Positions 9,495-18,880 of a stretch of DNA of 64,000 nt are shown one piece after another. Numbering within the stretch: the first letter of the stretch is position 1; the number at the start of each line of letters is the position of its first letter. The position numbers and the translations under genes were made by a program. The notes under the pieces were generated by a model that was given only the letters and a program-made list of their open reading frames with translations, made no database searches and was not told the DNA's origin. The stretch is from contig KE356560.1 in NCBI GenBank assembly GCA_000415965.1, positions 1,215,387 to 1,279,386 on the forward strand, read 5' to 3'. This DNA is from Haloquadratum walsbyi J07HQW1. GTDB lineage: Archaea > Halobacteriota > Halobacteria > Halobacteriales > Haloferacaceae.

Positions 9495-9965
9495 ATGCAA
9501 ACGGCATCGTCTGGTGACATCCCCCGACAGATCGAGACAACACCGCCTGTCAACGTCGAGACATTTGCTTCGCATGTAACACTAACCTGGACAAGTCTTG
9601 GGCTCTCTCAGTTTGTCGATATTGCAGATCGTGTTGATGTCGTGCCAGCAGATAGCACACCAATTGTCGACGCAACGAATGCTGCTGGTCGCCGACGGCT
9701 CCCGCTTCCGGAAATCGATACAACAACAGCGGCAACCAAATATGTTCGGTTTGAGCCTGATTGTCCATGGACGCTTGCATGGGAACGCCGCACAACGCCT
9801 GTGGTATCACTCTGTGGATCGCCATCGCCAACAGTCTGTCAACAGGCACATATCATTACGACCATCGAGGATCTTGACGCGCGCGATGGGTGGAATACGG
9901 TTGAAACCGCTGCCGGGTGGACCCGCGATACGTATGAAACTCTTGTGTCAGTTCTTGAAGCGTGA
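9495..9965 (+). CDS. Conserved-looking hypothetical protein coupled to a MATE exporter
   Basis: A 156-residue soluble protein I do not recognise. It is acidic with a Pro/Thr-rich first 30 residues, a central PLPEIDTTTAATKYVRF segment, Trp-rich patches (CPWTLAWERR near 95-104, GWNTVETAAGW near 134-144) and two isolated Cys. No signal peptide or membrane segment is visible. Its last codons overlap the GTG start of the following transporter gene by four bases, so the two are translationally coupled and probably act in the same process. Codon use matches the neighbours, supporting a real gene. Confidence 0.7.
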   Translation: MQTASSGDIPRQIETTPPVNVETFASHVTLTWTSLGLSQFVDIADRVDVVPADSTPIVDATNAAGRRRLPLPEIDTTTAATKYVRFEPDCPWTLAWERRTTPVVSLCGSPSPTVCQQAHIITTIEDLDARDGWNTVETAAGWTRDTYETLVSVLEA

Positions 9966-11656
9966 CTGACGTTGATGACGGTAACGACCACGACCACGAC
10001 AAGCAAAGACGCCAAAGCGAAGGCGACTCCAATGGTGTCGACAAACACGCAGCAGAGACTCCGCATGACAACAGTCAACAAGACCATACAGGTGTATCAA
10101 CGAATACGGACTCTCCGAAGACAAAGCAACATCCGACAGAGAATCAGTCCGAAGATGGTGATCTTTCTGACTCTGCAGATGATACCATTCCAACAATGGA
10201 GTCGGAAACTGAGATCTCAGCAGATCGCCACTGGATAGTGAGCATGCTCGCCGCTTTTGGTGTGTTTCTCACAACAATGCTTGATCGAGCGGGTATTATC
10301 GAGCAAACCCGGCTTCGAGCAACAGTCGATCTCGCCTGGCCACGCATCATCACTGGGTTTGCAATCATGTCGAAACGAACAGTTGATCTTGCTATCGTCG
10401 GGATTGCTGTTGGCACGGATGCGGTTGCCGGATTAACCGTTGCAAACGCCTTCTGGATGGTGGCGAAATTCGTATTTATTGGTCTTGCGGGTGGGACGCT
10501 TTCGTTGGTGTCGCAGAATTATGGTGGAGACCGAGCAGACCGCGCGACAACTGTCGTGTATATTAGTTTTATTATTGCGATTGGAATTGGTGTCGTCGTC
10601 GTCCCAGCGTTTGTTATCGCTGCTGAGGATCTTATTGCACTTGTCGAGGAAAATCCAACTGTGGTTTCACTTGGAGCAGCGTATCTTGCCGTTGTTGCTC
10701 CCGGTCTCTTTTTCGAGGGGATCAACATGATCGGATCTCGAACATATGCTGGGGTTGGTGATACGGTCACGCCGATGTTATTTCGCGCAACCGGAGGTGT
10801 ATTGAACATCGTGTTGAGTGCTGTATTGGTCTTCGGGACTGGATTGGGCGTTGTTGGAGCAGCACTTGGGACGACAATCGCAACCGCTGCAGTCGCAGTT
10901 GCGTTCGGATGGGGATTGATAGGACAAAACGATGATAGCTGGACTGCATGCCCGATTTCAATCGATCATACGGCGGCGTTAGAATGGGATCTCACCCGTG
11001 AAGTCATTGAAGTGTCAGCGCCACTCATTGCTCGTCGAGTTGCACAGGGAATAGTTGTCTTTCCGCTACTTGCAATTGCATCCACATTTGGTCCGATCAC
11101 CGTAGCAGCGGTTGGTGTTGCTCGTCAAATCCGAGAGCTTCTGAATAGTTTCACCTGGGGATTTTCAATAGCTTCCTCAACGCTTGTCGGGCAGGCACTC
11201 GGTGGTGGGGATGAATCACTTGCAACAGACTACGGTCGGGAAATTACCCTATTATCACTCATTATCTATCTCGGAGCAACGAGTGTTGTTATTGCATTTG
11301 CTCGTCCGATTGCGAGTGTGTTTGTGGGTGCAGATGCCATTGCACTGACGGCGACATTTATTGGTGTTGCTGGATTAAGTGCGATTGCGACTGGAATCGA
11401 TGGTTCTGTCACAGGCGCTCTTCGTGGTGCTGGCGACACGCGTATTCCCTTTGTGACGACGCTTATCGGGCTCTATGCCGTTGCACTCCCGATTGCATGG
11501 GTTGGGACCGTGACATCACTCGGAGCGACAGCACTCCTTGGTGCCCTTCTCGCTGAAAAGATTGTTCCGATGATACTTAATGGCGTACGATTTCGCACTG
11601 GAACATGGAAGCGAATCAGTCGTTCATATCGACCCGGTCCAGACCCGAGTGATTGA
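9962..11656 (+). CDS. MATE-family multidrug/sodium antiporter
   Basis: A 564-residue membrane exporter. The first ~95 residues are a very hydrophilic Asp/His/Gln/Ser-rich tail without homology I recognise. The rest has about twelve transmembrane helices in two MatE repeats, with ends such as LAWPRIITGFAIMSKRTVDLAIVG, the VSQNYGGDRADRA loop after helix 2 and its second-half counterpart LVGQALGGGDESLA, plus TGALRGAGDTRIPFVTT. These loops are characteristic of NorM/DinF-type MATE proteins that extrude cations or drugs against Na+ or H+. The start is a GTG overlapping the previous stop. An internal start around the ATG at 10198 is possible and would drop most of the acidic tail. Confidence 0.9.
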   Translation: MTDVDDGNDHDHDKQRRQSEGDSNGVDKHAAETPHDNSQQDHTGVSTNTDSPKTKQHPTENQSEDGDLSDSADDTIPTMESETEISADRHWIVSMLAAFGVFLTTMLDRAGIIEQTRLRATVDLAWPRIITGFAIMSKRTVDLAIVGIAVGTDAVAGLTVANAFWMVAKFVFIGLAGGTLSLVSQNYGGDRADRATTVVYISFIIAIGIGVVVVPAFVIAAEDLIALVEENPTVVSLGAAYLAVVAPGLFFEGINMIGSRTYAGVGDTVTPMLFRATGGVLNIVLSAVLVFGTGLGVVGAALGTTIATAAVAVAFGWGLIGQNDDSWTACPISIDHTAALEWDLTREVIEVSAPLIARRVAQGIVVFPLLAIASTFGPITVAAVGVARQIRELLNSFTWGFSIASSTLVGQALGGGDESLATDYGREITLLSLIIYLGATSVVIAFARPIASVFVGADAIALTATFIGVAGLSAIATGIDGSVTGALRGAGDTRIPFVTTLIGLYAVALPIAWVGTVTSLGATALLGALLAEKIVPMILNGVRFRTGTWKRISRSYRPGPDPSD

Positions 11657-11699
11657 AATATAAAATAATCTAATCTAATATACTCATAGGATAACTGAC

Positions 11700-11880
11700 G
11701 CTACATAAATGCACAGATTATCAAGGCGACTGTCTCGAGGCTTGAATGTGACCCTGAGGCAGGTTCACGATACTCGCTCACCGCTTGAGGATGGTGATTT
11801 TTCTTTCGACAATGTGTTTTCAGTGGCGACTTCGGACGCACCAACGAATGTGAATAAAAACAGTTTGATATCCTCCCCGC
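11700..11880 (-). mobile_element. Remnant of IS200/IS605-type element: tnpB tail and right end
   Basis: On the minus strand, sequence from about 12005 to 11864 decays from a TnpB-like tail (a segment reading VNPEETRNLKVNF) into the terminal motif GGGGAGGATATCAA at 11864-11878. The same motif occurs at 44282-44295, and close variants at 55168-55182 and 32772-32790. In haloarchaeal IS1341-type elements the right end carries such a GGAGGAT(A/G)TCA terminus, usually preceded by a hairpin. No transposase frame survives upstream. The stretch 11657-12069 otherwise holds nothing I can identify. Confidence 0.5.
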
Positions 11881-12069
11881 TCTAAATAACGAAGATTTCA
11901 CGAAATTAACTTTGAGATTTCGTGTTTCCTCTGGGTTCACCCACGCTACGCTTTCGACCCTTCGGGGGTAGCCGTCCAACTGTAACCGAGGACATCCATT
12001 GTCAATTGTTGGCAATATGATCTACATTATTCATTCTGATTGACCTGGACACTGCAGAATCCTTGCCGG

Positions 12070-12492
12070 TCATCGTTCGTTTGTCAGTGCTTCGAGTTCG
12101 GCTTTTCTATCTGTTTTTACCTTCCTCTGGAGTGATGGGCTTCACTCGAAGCTCTCCGAAGCCATACTTCGAGTGATTCCCGTGGGTGAGTCCGGACATC
12201 GTATTCTCTACCGGACGGTCGCCATCATTAACGACCACGCTGTGATCGACGGTCTCCAACTCGTATACGTCGCCGCCTTTGATGACCTTCTCCAGGTGGG
12301 GACACAACTATGTTTCGTCATCTCTGCTCCACCACCACAGCACGTTCACGTTGTTCGCCTTCGGGCACTCCGATTCCAGCACGAGCGGCGTCACAAGTTC
12401 AGGGATGAACGCCTCGCCGTCTTCGAGACGCGAGGAGTCCAGGACCAGACCTGCGTGTCTTTCAGTATGGTTGTCCCGTAGCCGTCGTTGCG
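12070..12492 (-). pseudogene. Broken gene relic of unknown family (in-frame stop plus frameshift)
   Basis: Minus-strand translation gives a coherent protein-like stretch: RLRDNHTERHAGLVLDSS..., then VNVLWWWSRDDET, a TAG stop at about 12309-12311, LCPHLEKVIKGGDVYELET..., GLTHGNHSKYGFGELRVKP. It then needs a shift of one frame to continue KTDRKAELEALTNER and a terminal TGA at 12070-12072. Coherent amino-acid use on both sides of the stop, higher GC than the neighbourhood and lack of a start codon indicate a decayed foreign gene, perhaps from a plasmid or virus. I do not recognise the family. It abuts the 3' end of the helicase gene. Confidence 0.5.
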
Positions 12493-12503
12493 TTTACAAC
12501 CTA

Positions 12504-15068
12504 CTATTCAACAGCCGCTAGCACATCATTCAGAATAATCTCGCCTGTTGCTCTATCTAATGGGTCATTATTGTTTCCACAGTCCTCACTCATGATACAC
12601 AGTGGACATCCTCGACGCCTATCACACCGACACTGAGCGATGTGATCACGCGTTCGTTCAGTAAGTGTCTCAAAATGATCATAGATAGCTCGGGTGAATC
12701 CAACCCCGCCGTCGATGCCATCGTGAATAAACCATACAGGACCTGAAATTGTCTCATGTGGGTGATTCAATGTCGAGAGTCCGCCGATGTCGTTATTATC
12801 AACAAGTAACTCAAGCGGGGCAAGTTGAATCAGCCCATGCTCAGCAGCGTGGATTCCCCCACCATATGTATACTGCGCTGCTTCATCAGGAACACGTGTG
12901 TCACTGTTTGAACGGGCAGTCGGCGATAAGAGTGGTACATCGAGTCGATCGATTGTTGCAGCGACATGATCAGAAGGAAGTGAAACCCACATCAACTCAG
13001 TATCAAGTTCCATTGGAGGCGATTGCGTCGGAAGCGGACCGCGAACGACCTCACCGGTGTTAATCTGTCGAACGAGATATTGATCATATGTTATTTTGAC
13101 CGTTCCCTGACCAAAGTACCGGTCGTACGCTCCCGCGAGCGAGTGATGCTCCTGCACCCGAAGCTCTGTAATTTGTTTCGTCGAGAGTGTCTGTGTGTAT
13201 CGTCCCGTGTTTGTCTGCTCAACAAGGATTCGAGGCTGTGAGCTCTCATCATCGACGTTAATCACCTCGTATTGTTGTCCTGCATGCAAGAACAGTGCTC
13301 CCTCATGATACTCACGATATGCACGTTCAGCGGCAACAGGATCATGATCTATCTGAGTATTATCGTCAACACAAATGACAGCAAACTCGCGTCCGCTGGT
13401 GTTATATAATGAGAGCCGTCCTTGCGGACGGGGATCGCCCGCATATCCGACACCAGTGCCATCGAGTCGACCAGTCTGCTCAAGCACACCTGCATCCTGC
13501 CACATCTGGACGGTCTCACGAAGACGAGTCTCTGAGCCGAGCAGCCCCGCATCTGCGTCTGAAAGTGGACGTTCATCAGCTGCTGCAAGCAAGTGATCTG
13601 CGTACACCGGTTCATTATCAACGGAAACAACGGCATCTTCGACAGTCTCGTTAAACAGATATGATGGGTGATCAAAAATATATGCATCAATCGCATCATC
13701 CCCACCAACAAGTACCGAGAGAGCATCTGTCGTTCCTCGACCTGCCCGACCGATCTGCTGCCAAAAGCTCTGTTTCGTGCCAGGATAGCCCGCTGTCACT
13801 GTCGCATCAACAGAGCCGATGTCGATGCCAAGTTCGAGTGCATTGGTAGTTGCAACTGCATCAAGTTGTCCGCCTTTCAGGCCATTTTCGACACGCCGAC
13901 GAAGTCGCTTTCCGAGTCCAGCATGGTATGGCTTAACTGTCAGCCCATTGCTTGAACGCGCTGCATCAAGCGTTTGCTTTGCCGCAATCTCAGTTCCCTG
14001 TCGAGCCGAACAAAACTGCAATGTCTGTGTATTATGACTTGCAAGATGTGCAGTCACACGAGCAGCCTCAGAGCCGGTGGAACGACGAGCGCGCTCGAAT
14101 TCGGCTGCAGGGTCGGAATCATCGCCGGGATTGGTGTTGGTATCGGATTTCGTTGACTCAGTTTGCTCCGCACTTTTGATATGTTCTTCATCAGCATCAT
14201 CAGTTATTTGATCCCAGTCGATTGGTGGCTCCCACAGGACGATATCGCGACTTCCTCGGGGGGATCCATCCTCATCGATCACGGTGAATGACTCACCGGT
14301 CAACCGTTGTGCATGATCAGCTGGATTCCCAATTGTCGCTGTTGTCAATACAAACTGTGGATTGGCATCATACGCACGGACGATCCGACGGAGTCGCCGG
14401 AGAATCCAAGCAACATGGGTTCCAGTGACACCGGCGTACTCATGTGCTTCATCAACAACGATAAGATCAAGATTCGCATAGAATCGACGCCACCCACTAT
14501 CGCGGTTATGACGCGGAAGATAGACATTTAATCCTGCAGGATTGGTGAGAATCACGTCCGCGTTTTCACGAATCTCCCGCTTGCGATCTGTTGGTGTATC
14601 ACCGTCGTACACACCAATTTTGACATCAAGCCCCCAGTCATCGCGGAGTTTATCATTAAGCTCTCTTTCTTGATCTCGTGTGAGAGCCTTCATTGGATAG
14701 AGACATAGCGCGGTCGTTTCAGGATTATAAAGATGCATCCGAGCGATTTGGAGGGCGTATACCCACGTTTTGCCAGATGATGTCGATGTTGTGACGACGA
14801 CATTTTCATCATCCGCAAGCGCAGCAAGCGCTGTTGCTTGATGTCTGAACAACTCATTTGAAATTCGTGCCGTCAGTGATTCCGGCAGGACTGCTTCCGC
14901 TGGCGTGGTCTGTGCTGGCTTTTGGGTGAGGTGATGTGTCTCAACAATCTGTCCGTCATACTCAGGAAATGACTCAGCAAGCGTCTCCTCAGAGAGGACA
15001 GACGAAAGACTGTCCTGTGATGTGAGTGTCTTACCGTCAGACTGATTCGATTGTGTGTTATTTGACAT
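12504..15068 (-). CDS. DEAD/DEAH-box helicase with DUF1998 domain (MrfA/YprA-like)
   Basis: An 854-residue superfamily 2 helicase. Walker A TSTSSGKT is at residues 94-101 of the chosen start, DEAH at 206-209, TTATIGNP for motif III, and the second RecA domain has ELGIDIGSVDATVTAGYPGT and QQIGRAGRG for motifs V and VI. The C-terminus carries the DUF1998 Cys cluster (CRCDRRRGCPLC ... DCGNNNDPLDRA), probably a zinc site. This architecture is that of Bacillus MrfA (YprA), a 3'-5' DNA helicase for mitomycin-C lesion repair. The next gene upstream on the same strand encodes an MrfB-like nuclease. I start at ATG 15068 rather than 15104 because the extra twelve residues are hydrophobic and atypical. 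Confidence 0.9.
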   Translation of the reverse strand: MSNNTQSNQSDGKTLTSQDSLSSVLSEETLAESFPEYDGQIVETHHLTQKPAQTTPAEAVLPESLTARISNELFRHQATALAALADDENVVVTTSTSSGKTWVYALQIARMHLYNPETTALCLYPMKALTRDQERELNDKLRDDWGLDVKIGVYDGDTPTDRKREIRENADVILTNPAGLNVYLPRHNRDSGWRRFYANLDLIVVDEAHEYAGVTGTHVAWILRRLRRIVRAYDANPQFVLTTATIGNPADHAQRLTGESFTVIDEDGSPRGSRDIVLWEPPIDWDQITDDADEEHIKSAEQTESTKSDTNTNPGDDSDPAAEFERARRSTGSEAARVTAHLASHNTQTLQFCSARQGTEIAAKQTLDAARSSNGLTVKPYHAGLGKRLRRRVENGLKGGQLDAVATTNALELGIDIGSVDATVTAGYPGTKQSFWQQIGRAGRGTTDALSVLVGGDDAIDAYIFDHPSYLFNETVEDAVVSVDNEPVYADHLLAAADERPLSDADAGLLGSETRLRETVQMWQDAGVLEQTGRLDGTGVGYAGDPRPQGRLSLYNTSGREFAVICVDDNTQIDHDPVAAERAYREYHEGALFLHAGQQYEVINVDDESSQPRILVEQTNTGRYTQTLSTKQITELRVQEHHSLAGAYDRYFGQGTVKITYDQYLVRQINTGEVVRGPLPTQSPPMELDTELMWVSLPSDHVAATIDRLDVPLLSPTARSNSDTRVPDEAAQYTYGGGIHAAEHGLIQLAPLELLVDNNDIGGLSTLNHPHETISGPVWFIHDGIDGGVGFTRAIYDHFETLTERTRDHIAQCRCDRRRGCPLCIMSEDCGNNNDPLDRATGEIILNDVLAAVE

Positions 15069-15211
15069 TGGATATGAAACACAGCTCTGGTTGATAATTA
15101 GCAAAAACTGTCATGTATTGTGGTGGGTTATACGTGATTGACTCCAAGACTGCAATTGGAACTGAAATTGAAACGGTCTGCTGTCGGTTATGCTATTGTT
15201 TATTTTTTCTT

Positions 15212-16774
15212 TCATGAGCCAAAATCCGATAATGATCCCTGTGAGGTCGACGCCGATGACTGTGATCTCGATTTTAGCGGCGTGTTATTCGTCTGTGTTT
15301 GGTGTGCATCAGTCAGCGCCTCGTAAATGTATGCAAGTGCTCGAACGTCATCCTCACAGTAGGCCTCTAAACGATCCCACGGTGGTGGTGACACCGTCTG
15401 TGGATTATCGGCAGTATTCATACGCTCACGCCACTCAACATAGAGTTCAGCGACGCGCTGCCCATTGATTCCTTGCGTTGCTGGCTCCCATCCAAGCGCT
15501 GTTGCGACGTGTTCGAGTTTATTTGTCCGCCCAGGAAATTCTGCATTTCCCTGTGTTCGTGCCCAGTATAGTGGGTCAAATGTATATCGATTCTCCCAGT
15601 CATCGAGATACGATGGACAGTGTGTTTCAAGTTGATCATGAATCACAGCAAAATCGAACCCATATCCATTCCACGCAATAACAGGTCGCCGACGGGCACT
15701 CCCAGTCAACCATGTCATAAACGCCTCAAGATGTGCACCCGGGGTGTCAAGATCCGGCTGTCGAAACGCGAGATAATTACCTGATGATGCCGACCCATCG
15801 AGAACACCGATGAGCCACGCTGTTGACGCTGCGAGACCATCTGTCTCAATATCAATAAAGACCGGGTCACCACTCGGAAGTGATCCATCACCAGTCGAGA
15901 CAATTATTTCATCCGCGACAGCCCTGGCTGATGCGTGAATCTGTTGTGCTGTCTCGGTACCGATACTGGGGACTGTTGTGAGTTCATGTGGTGATGCTGT
16001 CGCAACAGCCGATCGAGTCTCAAATCCTGCTGCTCGGAGGCGATTGGCGCGCGTCTCGCTGACGCCAGTCATCCCCCGAAGTCCGAACCGATCTGGGGAT
16101 ATTGTTTCCGTAGTGACTACTCCACTCGGAAACACCGAGGTAACCGTCAGTGGTTGTGTCGAATCATCGATAGCAACGCCGAGACGTGCGCGTGAGGTGC
16201 CGATACCAGAAACGGATATGTGATGATTATTTGGAGTTGACACAACGCGGTTGTATGACGCCCGAAGCTTACTCGAGAGATATGAGATATCCACAGTCGT
16301 CTCCTGATCCATCGAATGATCAACAATCCACGCTGAATCGACGGCATCAATATATTTTTGTACTCCATCAAGCTGCGTCTGTCGAGCGTGTGGGTCAACA
16401 CGTAATGAAAACATCTCAGTCACGACATAGCCATGGTCTGTTTCAATCAGCGACGTTGGATCGTCCGGAAGCGAATCAATTGAAGCTGAAACGATAATCG
16501 TCACAGTCCCATTTGCCGTTTCGATTGTCTGTGGGAGCATCCCACGACCAGGCTGATAGATCGGAGTATCAATACTGCCAGTCAGTGCTGGAATAACCAC
16601 ACTAGCATCAGGGTCAACTGGAATAATTACATCCGGGTTGACCGCAGCGACTGCATCAGAGACAACATCAACCGGATCAAACTCCCGAATAACACTTCCA
16701 GGAACTGTTAGCAATGTACCGGAGGGAGCATCAGAGTCTGGAAGGCGCGTTGACGGGGTTGAACTCACGGTCAC
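15212..16774 (-). CDS. RNase H-fold 3'-5' exonuclease-like protein (MrfB/YprB-like) with helix-hairpin-helix
   Basis: A 520-residue protein. A beta-rich N-terminal half of unknown role is followed by a helix-hairpin-helix region (GVSETRANRLRAAGF ... LTTVPSIGTETAQQI, about residues 235-280) suited to DNA contact. The C-terminal half is a DEDD-type exonuclease: PVFIDIETDGL (Asp, Glu), NGYGFDFAVIHDQL (Asp), and YCEDDVRALAYIYEAL (Asp). This matches the YprB RNase-H-like domain, whose Bacillus member MrfB works with MrfA. The helicase gene lies 144 bp downstream on the same strand, so the two probably form one unit. The start is GTG; another GTG two codons inside is equally possible. Confidence 0.84.
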   Translation of the reverse strand: MTVSSTPSTRLPDSDAPSGTLLTVPGSVIREFDPVDVVSDAVAAVNPDVIIPVDPDASVVIPALTGSIDTPIYQPGRGMLPQTIETANGTVTIIVSASIDSLPDDPTSLIETDHGYVVTEMFSLRVDPHARQTQLDGVQKYIDAVDSAWIVDHSMDQETTVDISYLSSKLRASYNRVVSTPNNHHISVSGIGTSRARLGVAIDDSTQPLTVTSVFPSGVVTTETISPDRFGLRGMTGVSETRANRLRAAGFETRSAVATASPHELTTVPSIGTETAQQIHASARAVADEIIVSTGDGSLPSGDPVFIDIETDGLAASTAWLIGVLDGSASSGNYLAFRQPDLDTPGAHLEAFMTWLTGSARRRPVIAWNGYGFDFAVIHDQLETHCPSYLDDWENRYTFDPLYWARTQGNAEFPGRTNKLEHVATALGWEPATQGINGQRVAELYVEWRERMNTADNPQTVSPPPWDRLEAYCEDDVRALAYIYEALTDAHQTQTNNTPLKSRSQSSASTSQGSLSDFGS

Positions 16775-17126
16775 AGTTAATTACTACTGGGGCGTCTGTC
16801 GTCTTGAACGTTCGTCTGTTGTGTGTTATCTTTCTTTGAGTTTTCTGCGTTTCTGCTCCGCTCGTTGCAGATTTCGGTACTGCTCAAGGATGAGGATAGC
16901 AGCGTAATGTCTCCGCTCAGATTAAACGAAGATAAGACTCATCACATATCTTCGAATGATCATTGAGAGCGGATATGCAGGAAAGATATCTAGTATCCAC
17001 ATAGAGACTTCTGTCAGTCGCTCTCCAGCACATGTTAGACATTTATCCGCTGACCGAGTGATTCGAGTAGCAATAATATCAATATTTCACAGAAAGTCAA
17101 TTACCAAAGCAGCAGCGAGTACACAT

Positions 17127-17477
17127 ATGCAGGAGCCTACGCCAACCACTGATTGGCCTGATGATCCACTTTCGGTCACCGCGACCAAAGAACTATTACA
17201 GGACACCAGCGATGCAATCGCAATCTGGGTGATGGATCATGATGAGTCAGTCCGCCGGATTGCAATCCCCGATGCTTCACCGGATGCAATCGTCGATATC
17301 GTCATTGAGACTACTACTGGATTTGATATGTATAGTTATACCGATGGTCAGTGGATGGATTATGGCACTCAACAAAAAGATAATGAGTCCGCACCCTCGA
17401 TGGCTGGAACTCTTGCCAGTTATCGTGTCCTTGCTGGAGCCTCTGAGCTTACTATTGCGGATGAGAGCAATGAATAG
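17127..17477 (+). CDS. Small acidic hypothetical protein
   Basis: A 116-residue, very acidic soluble protein that I cannot assign. It begins MQEPTPTTDWPDDPLSV, has a patch of alternating hydrophobics (AIAIWVMDHDESVRRIAIPD, about 31-50; AIVDIVIETTTGFDMYSY) and a negatively charged C-terminus, a composition usual for haloarchaeal cytosolic proteins. The open frame extends to 16956, but the upstream 57 residues are basic and Ser/His-rich, unlike the core, so the ATG at 17127 is preferred. The HflX-like gene follows after 95 bp on the same strand and may share its promoter. Confidence 0.68.
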   Translation: MQEPTPTTDWPDDPLSVTATKELLQDTSDAIAIWVMDHDESVRRIAIPDASPDAIVDIVIETTTGFDMYSYTDGQWMDYGTQQKDNESAPSMAGTLASYRVLAGASELTIADESNE

Positions 17478-17572
17478 TGTAATAGGAATATGACAGTGAC
17501 AACCACAGAAAGAACGAAAACGAGAGCTGAAACTGACACTAACCACCCAGACCCGAATAGCAGCGATAGTCT

Positions 17573-18724
17573 TTGTCTGCTGTGCAATCAGTGATCACTC
17601 AGACGTTTGAACGCCTGGTCGAGACAATCGTAGAGCCTGAAGCAGATGTTCGAATCGTCTCAGCAACAGGACATAATCGATATGGCATCGATCCCGGAGC
17701 TATCGACCGGCTTCAGGAAATATGGATCAAAGCGGATACTCGGTCGACACAGCGGCTCATCGTCAATGGAGTATTACATCCTGGACAGATTGTCGATCTC
17801 AATAATGCTCTCTCATCGGTGACGGTTTGGGATCGTCGTGATGTTGTTTTGCGACGTCTCTCAGACGGGAATAATCCGCTTGCACCAACATGTCTTGAAC
17901 TCCGGCAGTGTCGAATCGACCATCGACGGGCGATGCAACACCAACGACACGCAGCTACCGATGGTCCTGATGACAGTGGGCAAGTGCATGAGCTTAACCA
18001 CCGTAAGCAAACACTGCAAAAGAAAATTGAGACTGCAATCGCGGATCAACAACAGTCGATAGAGAACGCATACAGCGATGTTGATGCACATGTTAGTATT
18101 ATCAGCCCAATCGACGCTGAGCCTGTCGCCAATGACATATACTCACGTCTCAATCCTACTGTCGACTCTGAACTAACAGAGATACTACGACCGGCAACGC
18201 CAGTCACGACTGTTACAACAATTGATCCTCATGAGGTTGCAGTGACACGTCTCACACCACTCATTACCGACGTCCCAACATGGTATGAACGCGTCATTGC
18301 AGGAACTTTCAAAATGCTCACTCAAGCCGATGTCGTGGTCATTGCAGGAATCGATGATCACACTCACACAGATAATGAGTCGACAGATGATACTGCGACA
18401 CCATTGATGAGCATTATCAGCACCGTCGAACAACATTGCAGAGATAACACTGAGATACTCGCGCGGACAAGTGAGTCAAAGAATGATACTGACTCAATTC
18501 GAGCCGATGTCGCAGCAGAACTACCAGACACACGACTGATCGTCTCGCTTCCATACACAGATGACGCACAGGCAACTGTCTCATGGCTATATGATAACAC
18601 AACTGTTGAATCGATTACCTATGACGAGCGAATCACAATCACTGTGCGTGCTGCAGTATCTCAACGTGACGCCGTTCAGCGAGCGGTGACGGCTGTTGAT
18701 GGCAGTATACGAAACAAAAGCTAA
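17573..18724 (+). CDS. HflX-family pseudo-GTPase
   Basis: A 383-residue protein that aligns along its whole length with HflX ribosome-associated GTPases. The N-terminal HflX domain is seen at about 60-120 (NGVLHPGQIVDLNNAL, VWDRRDVVL, LELRQCRIDHRR), then the linker coil near 138-166. The G-domain equivalent runs from about 172: VSIISPIDAEPVAND occupies the P-loop position (VALVGYTNAGKST in normal HflX), with Gly-Lys-Ser replaced by Glu183-Pro184-Val185. The switch II motif DTVGF is replaced by Arg-Leu-Thr-Pro-Leu (226-230), although the following ITDVP and the helix before QADVVVIAG are retained. No NKxD is seen. The C-terminal HflX domain is present (about 320-380). It probably cannot bind GTP normally. 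Start is TTG; GTG at 17582 is an alternative. Confidence 0.68.
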   Translation: MSAVQSVITQTFERLVETIVEPEADVRIVSATGHNRYGIDPGAIDRLQEIWIKADTRSTQRLIVNGVLHPGQIVDLNNALSSVTVWDRRDVVLRRLSDGNNPLAPTCLELRQCRIDHRRAMQHQRHAATDGPDDSGQVHELNHRKQTLQKKIETAIADQQQSIENAYSDVDAHVSIISPIDAEPVANDIYSRLNPTVDSELTEILRPATPVTTVTTIDPHEVAVTRLTPLITDVPTWYERVIAGTFKMLTQADVVVIAGIDDHTHTDNESTDDTATPLMSIISTVEQHCRDNTEILARTSESKNDTDSIRADVAAELPDTRLIVSLPYTDDAQATVSWLYDNTTVESITYDERITITVRAAVSQRDAVQRAVTAVDGSIRNKS

Positions 18725-18880
18725 ACAACAGGAGTGTTAAAAAGTAGTTCATATTTTGTGTTCTTGCTCTGGTTTATGACTATCGTGATATCTGACTCAG
18801 TACATATGAGATATCAATAAGAAGGGGCTTGCTGTTGCGAGAAGGACTATCAGTGGCGCACACATACAATTTACACGACG

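Noticed and set aside
12309..12311. Possible TAG-encoded pyrrolysine in the relic frame
   Set aside because: Pyrrolysine is not known from haloarchaea, and the same relic also has a frameshift, so simple decay is sufficient.
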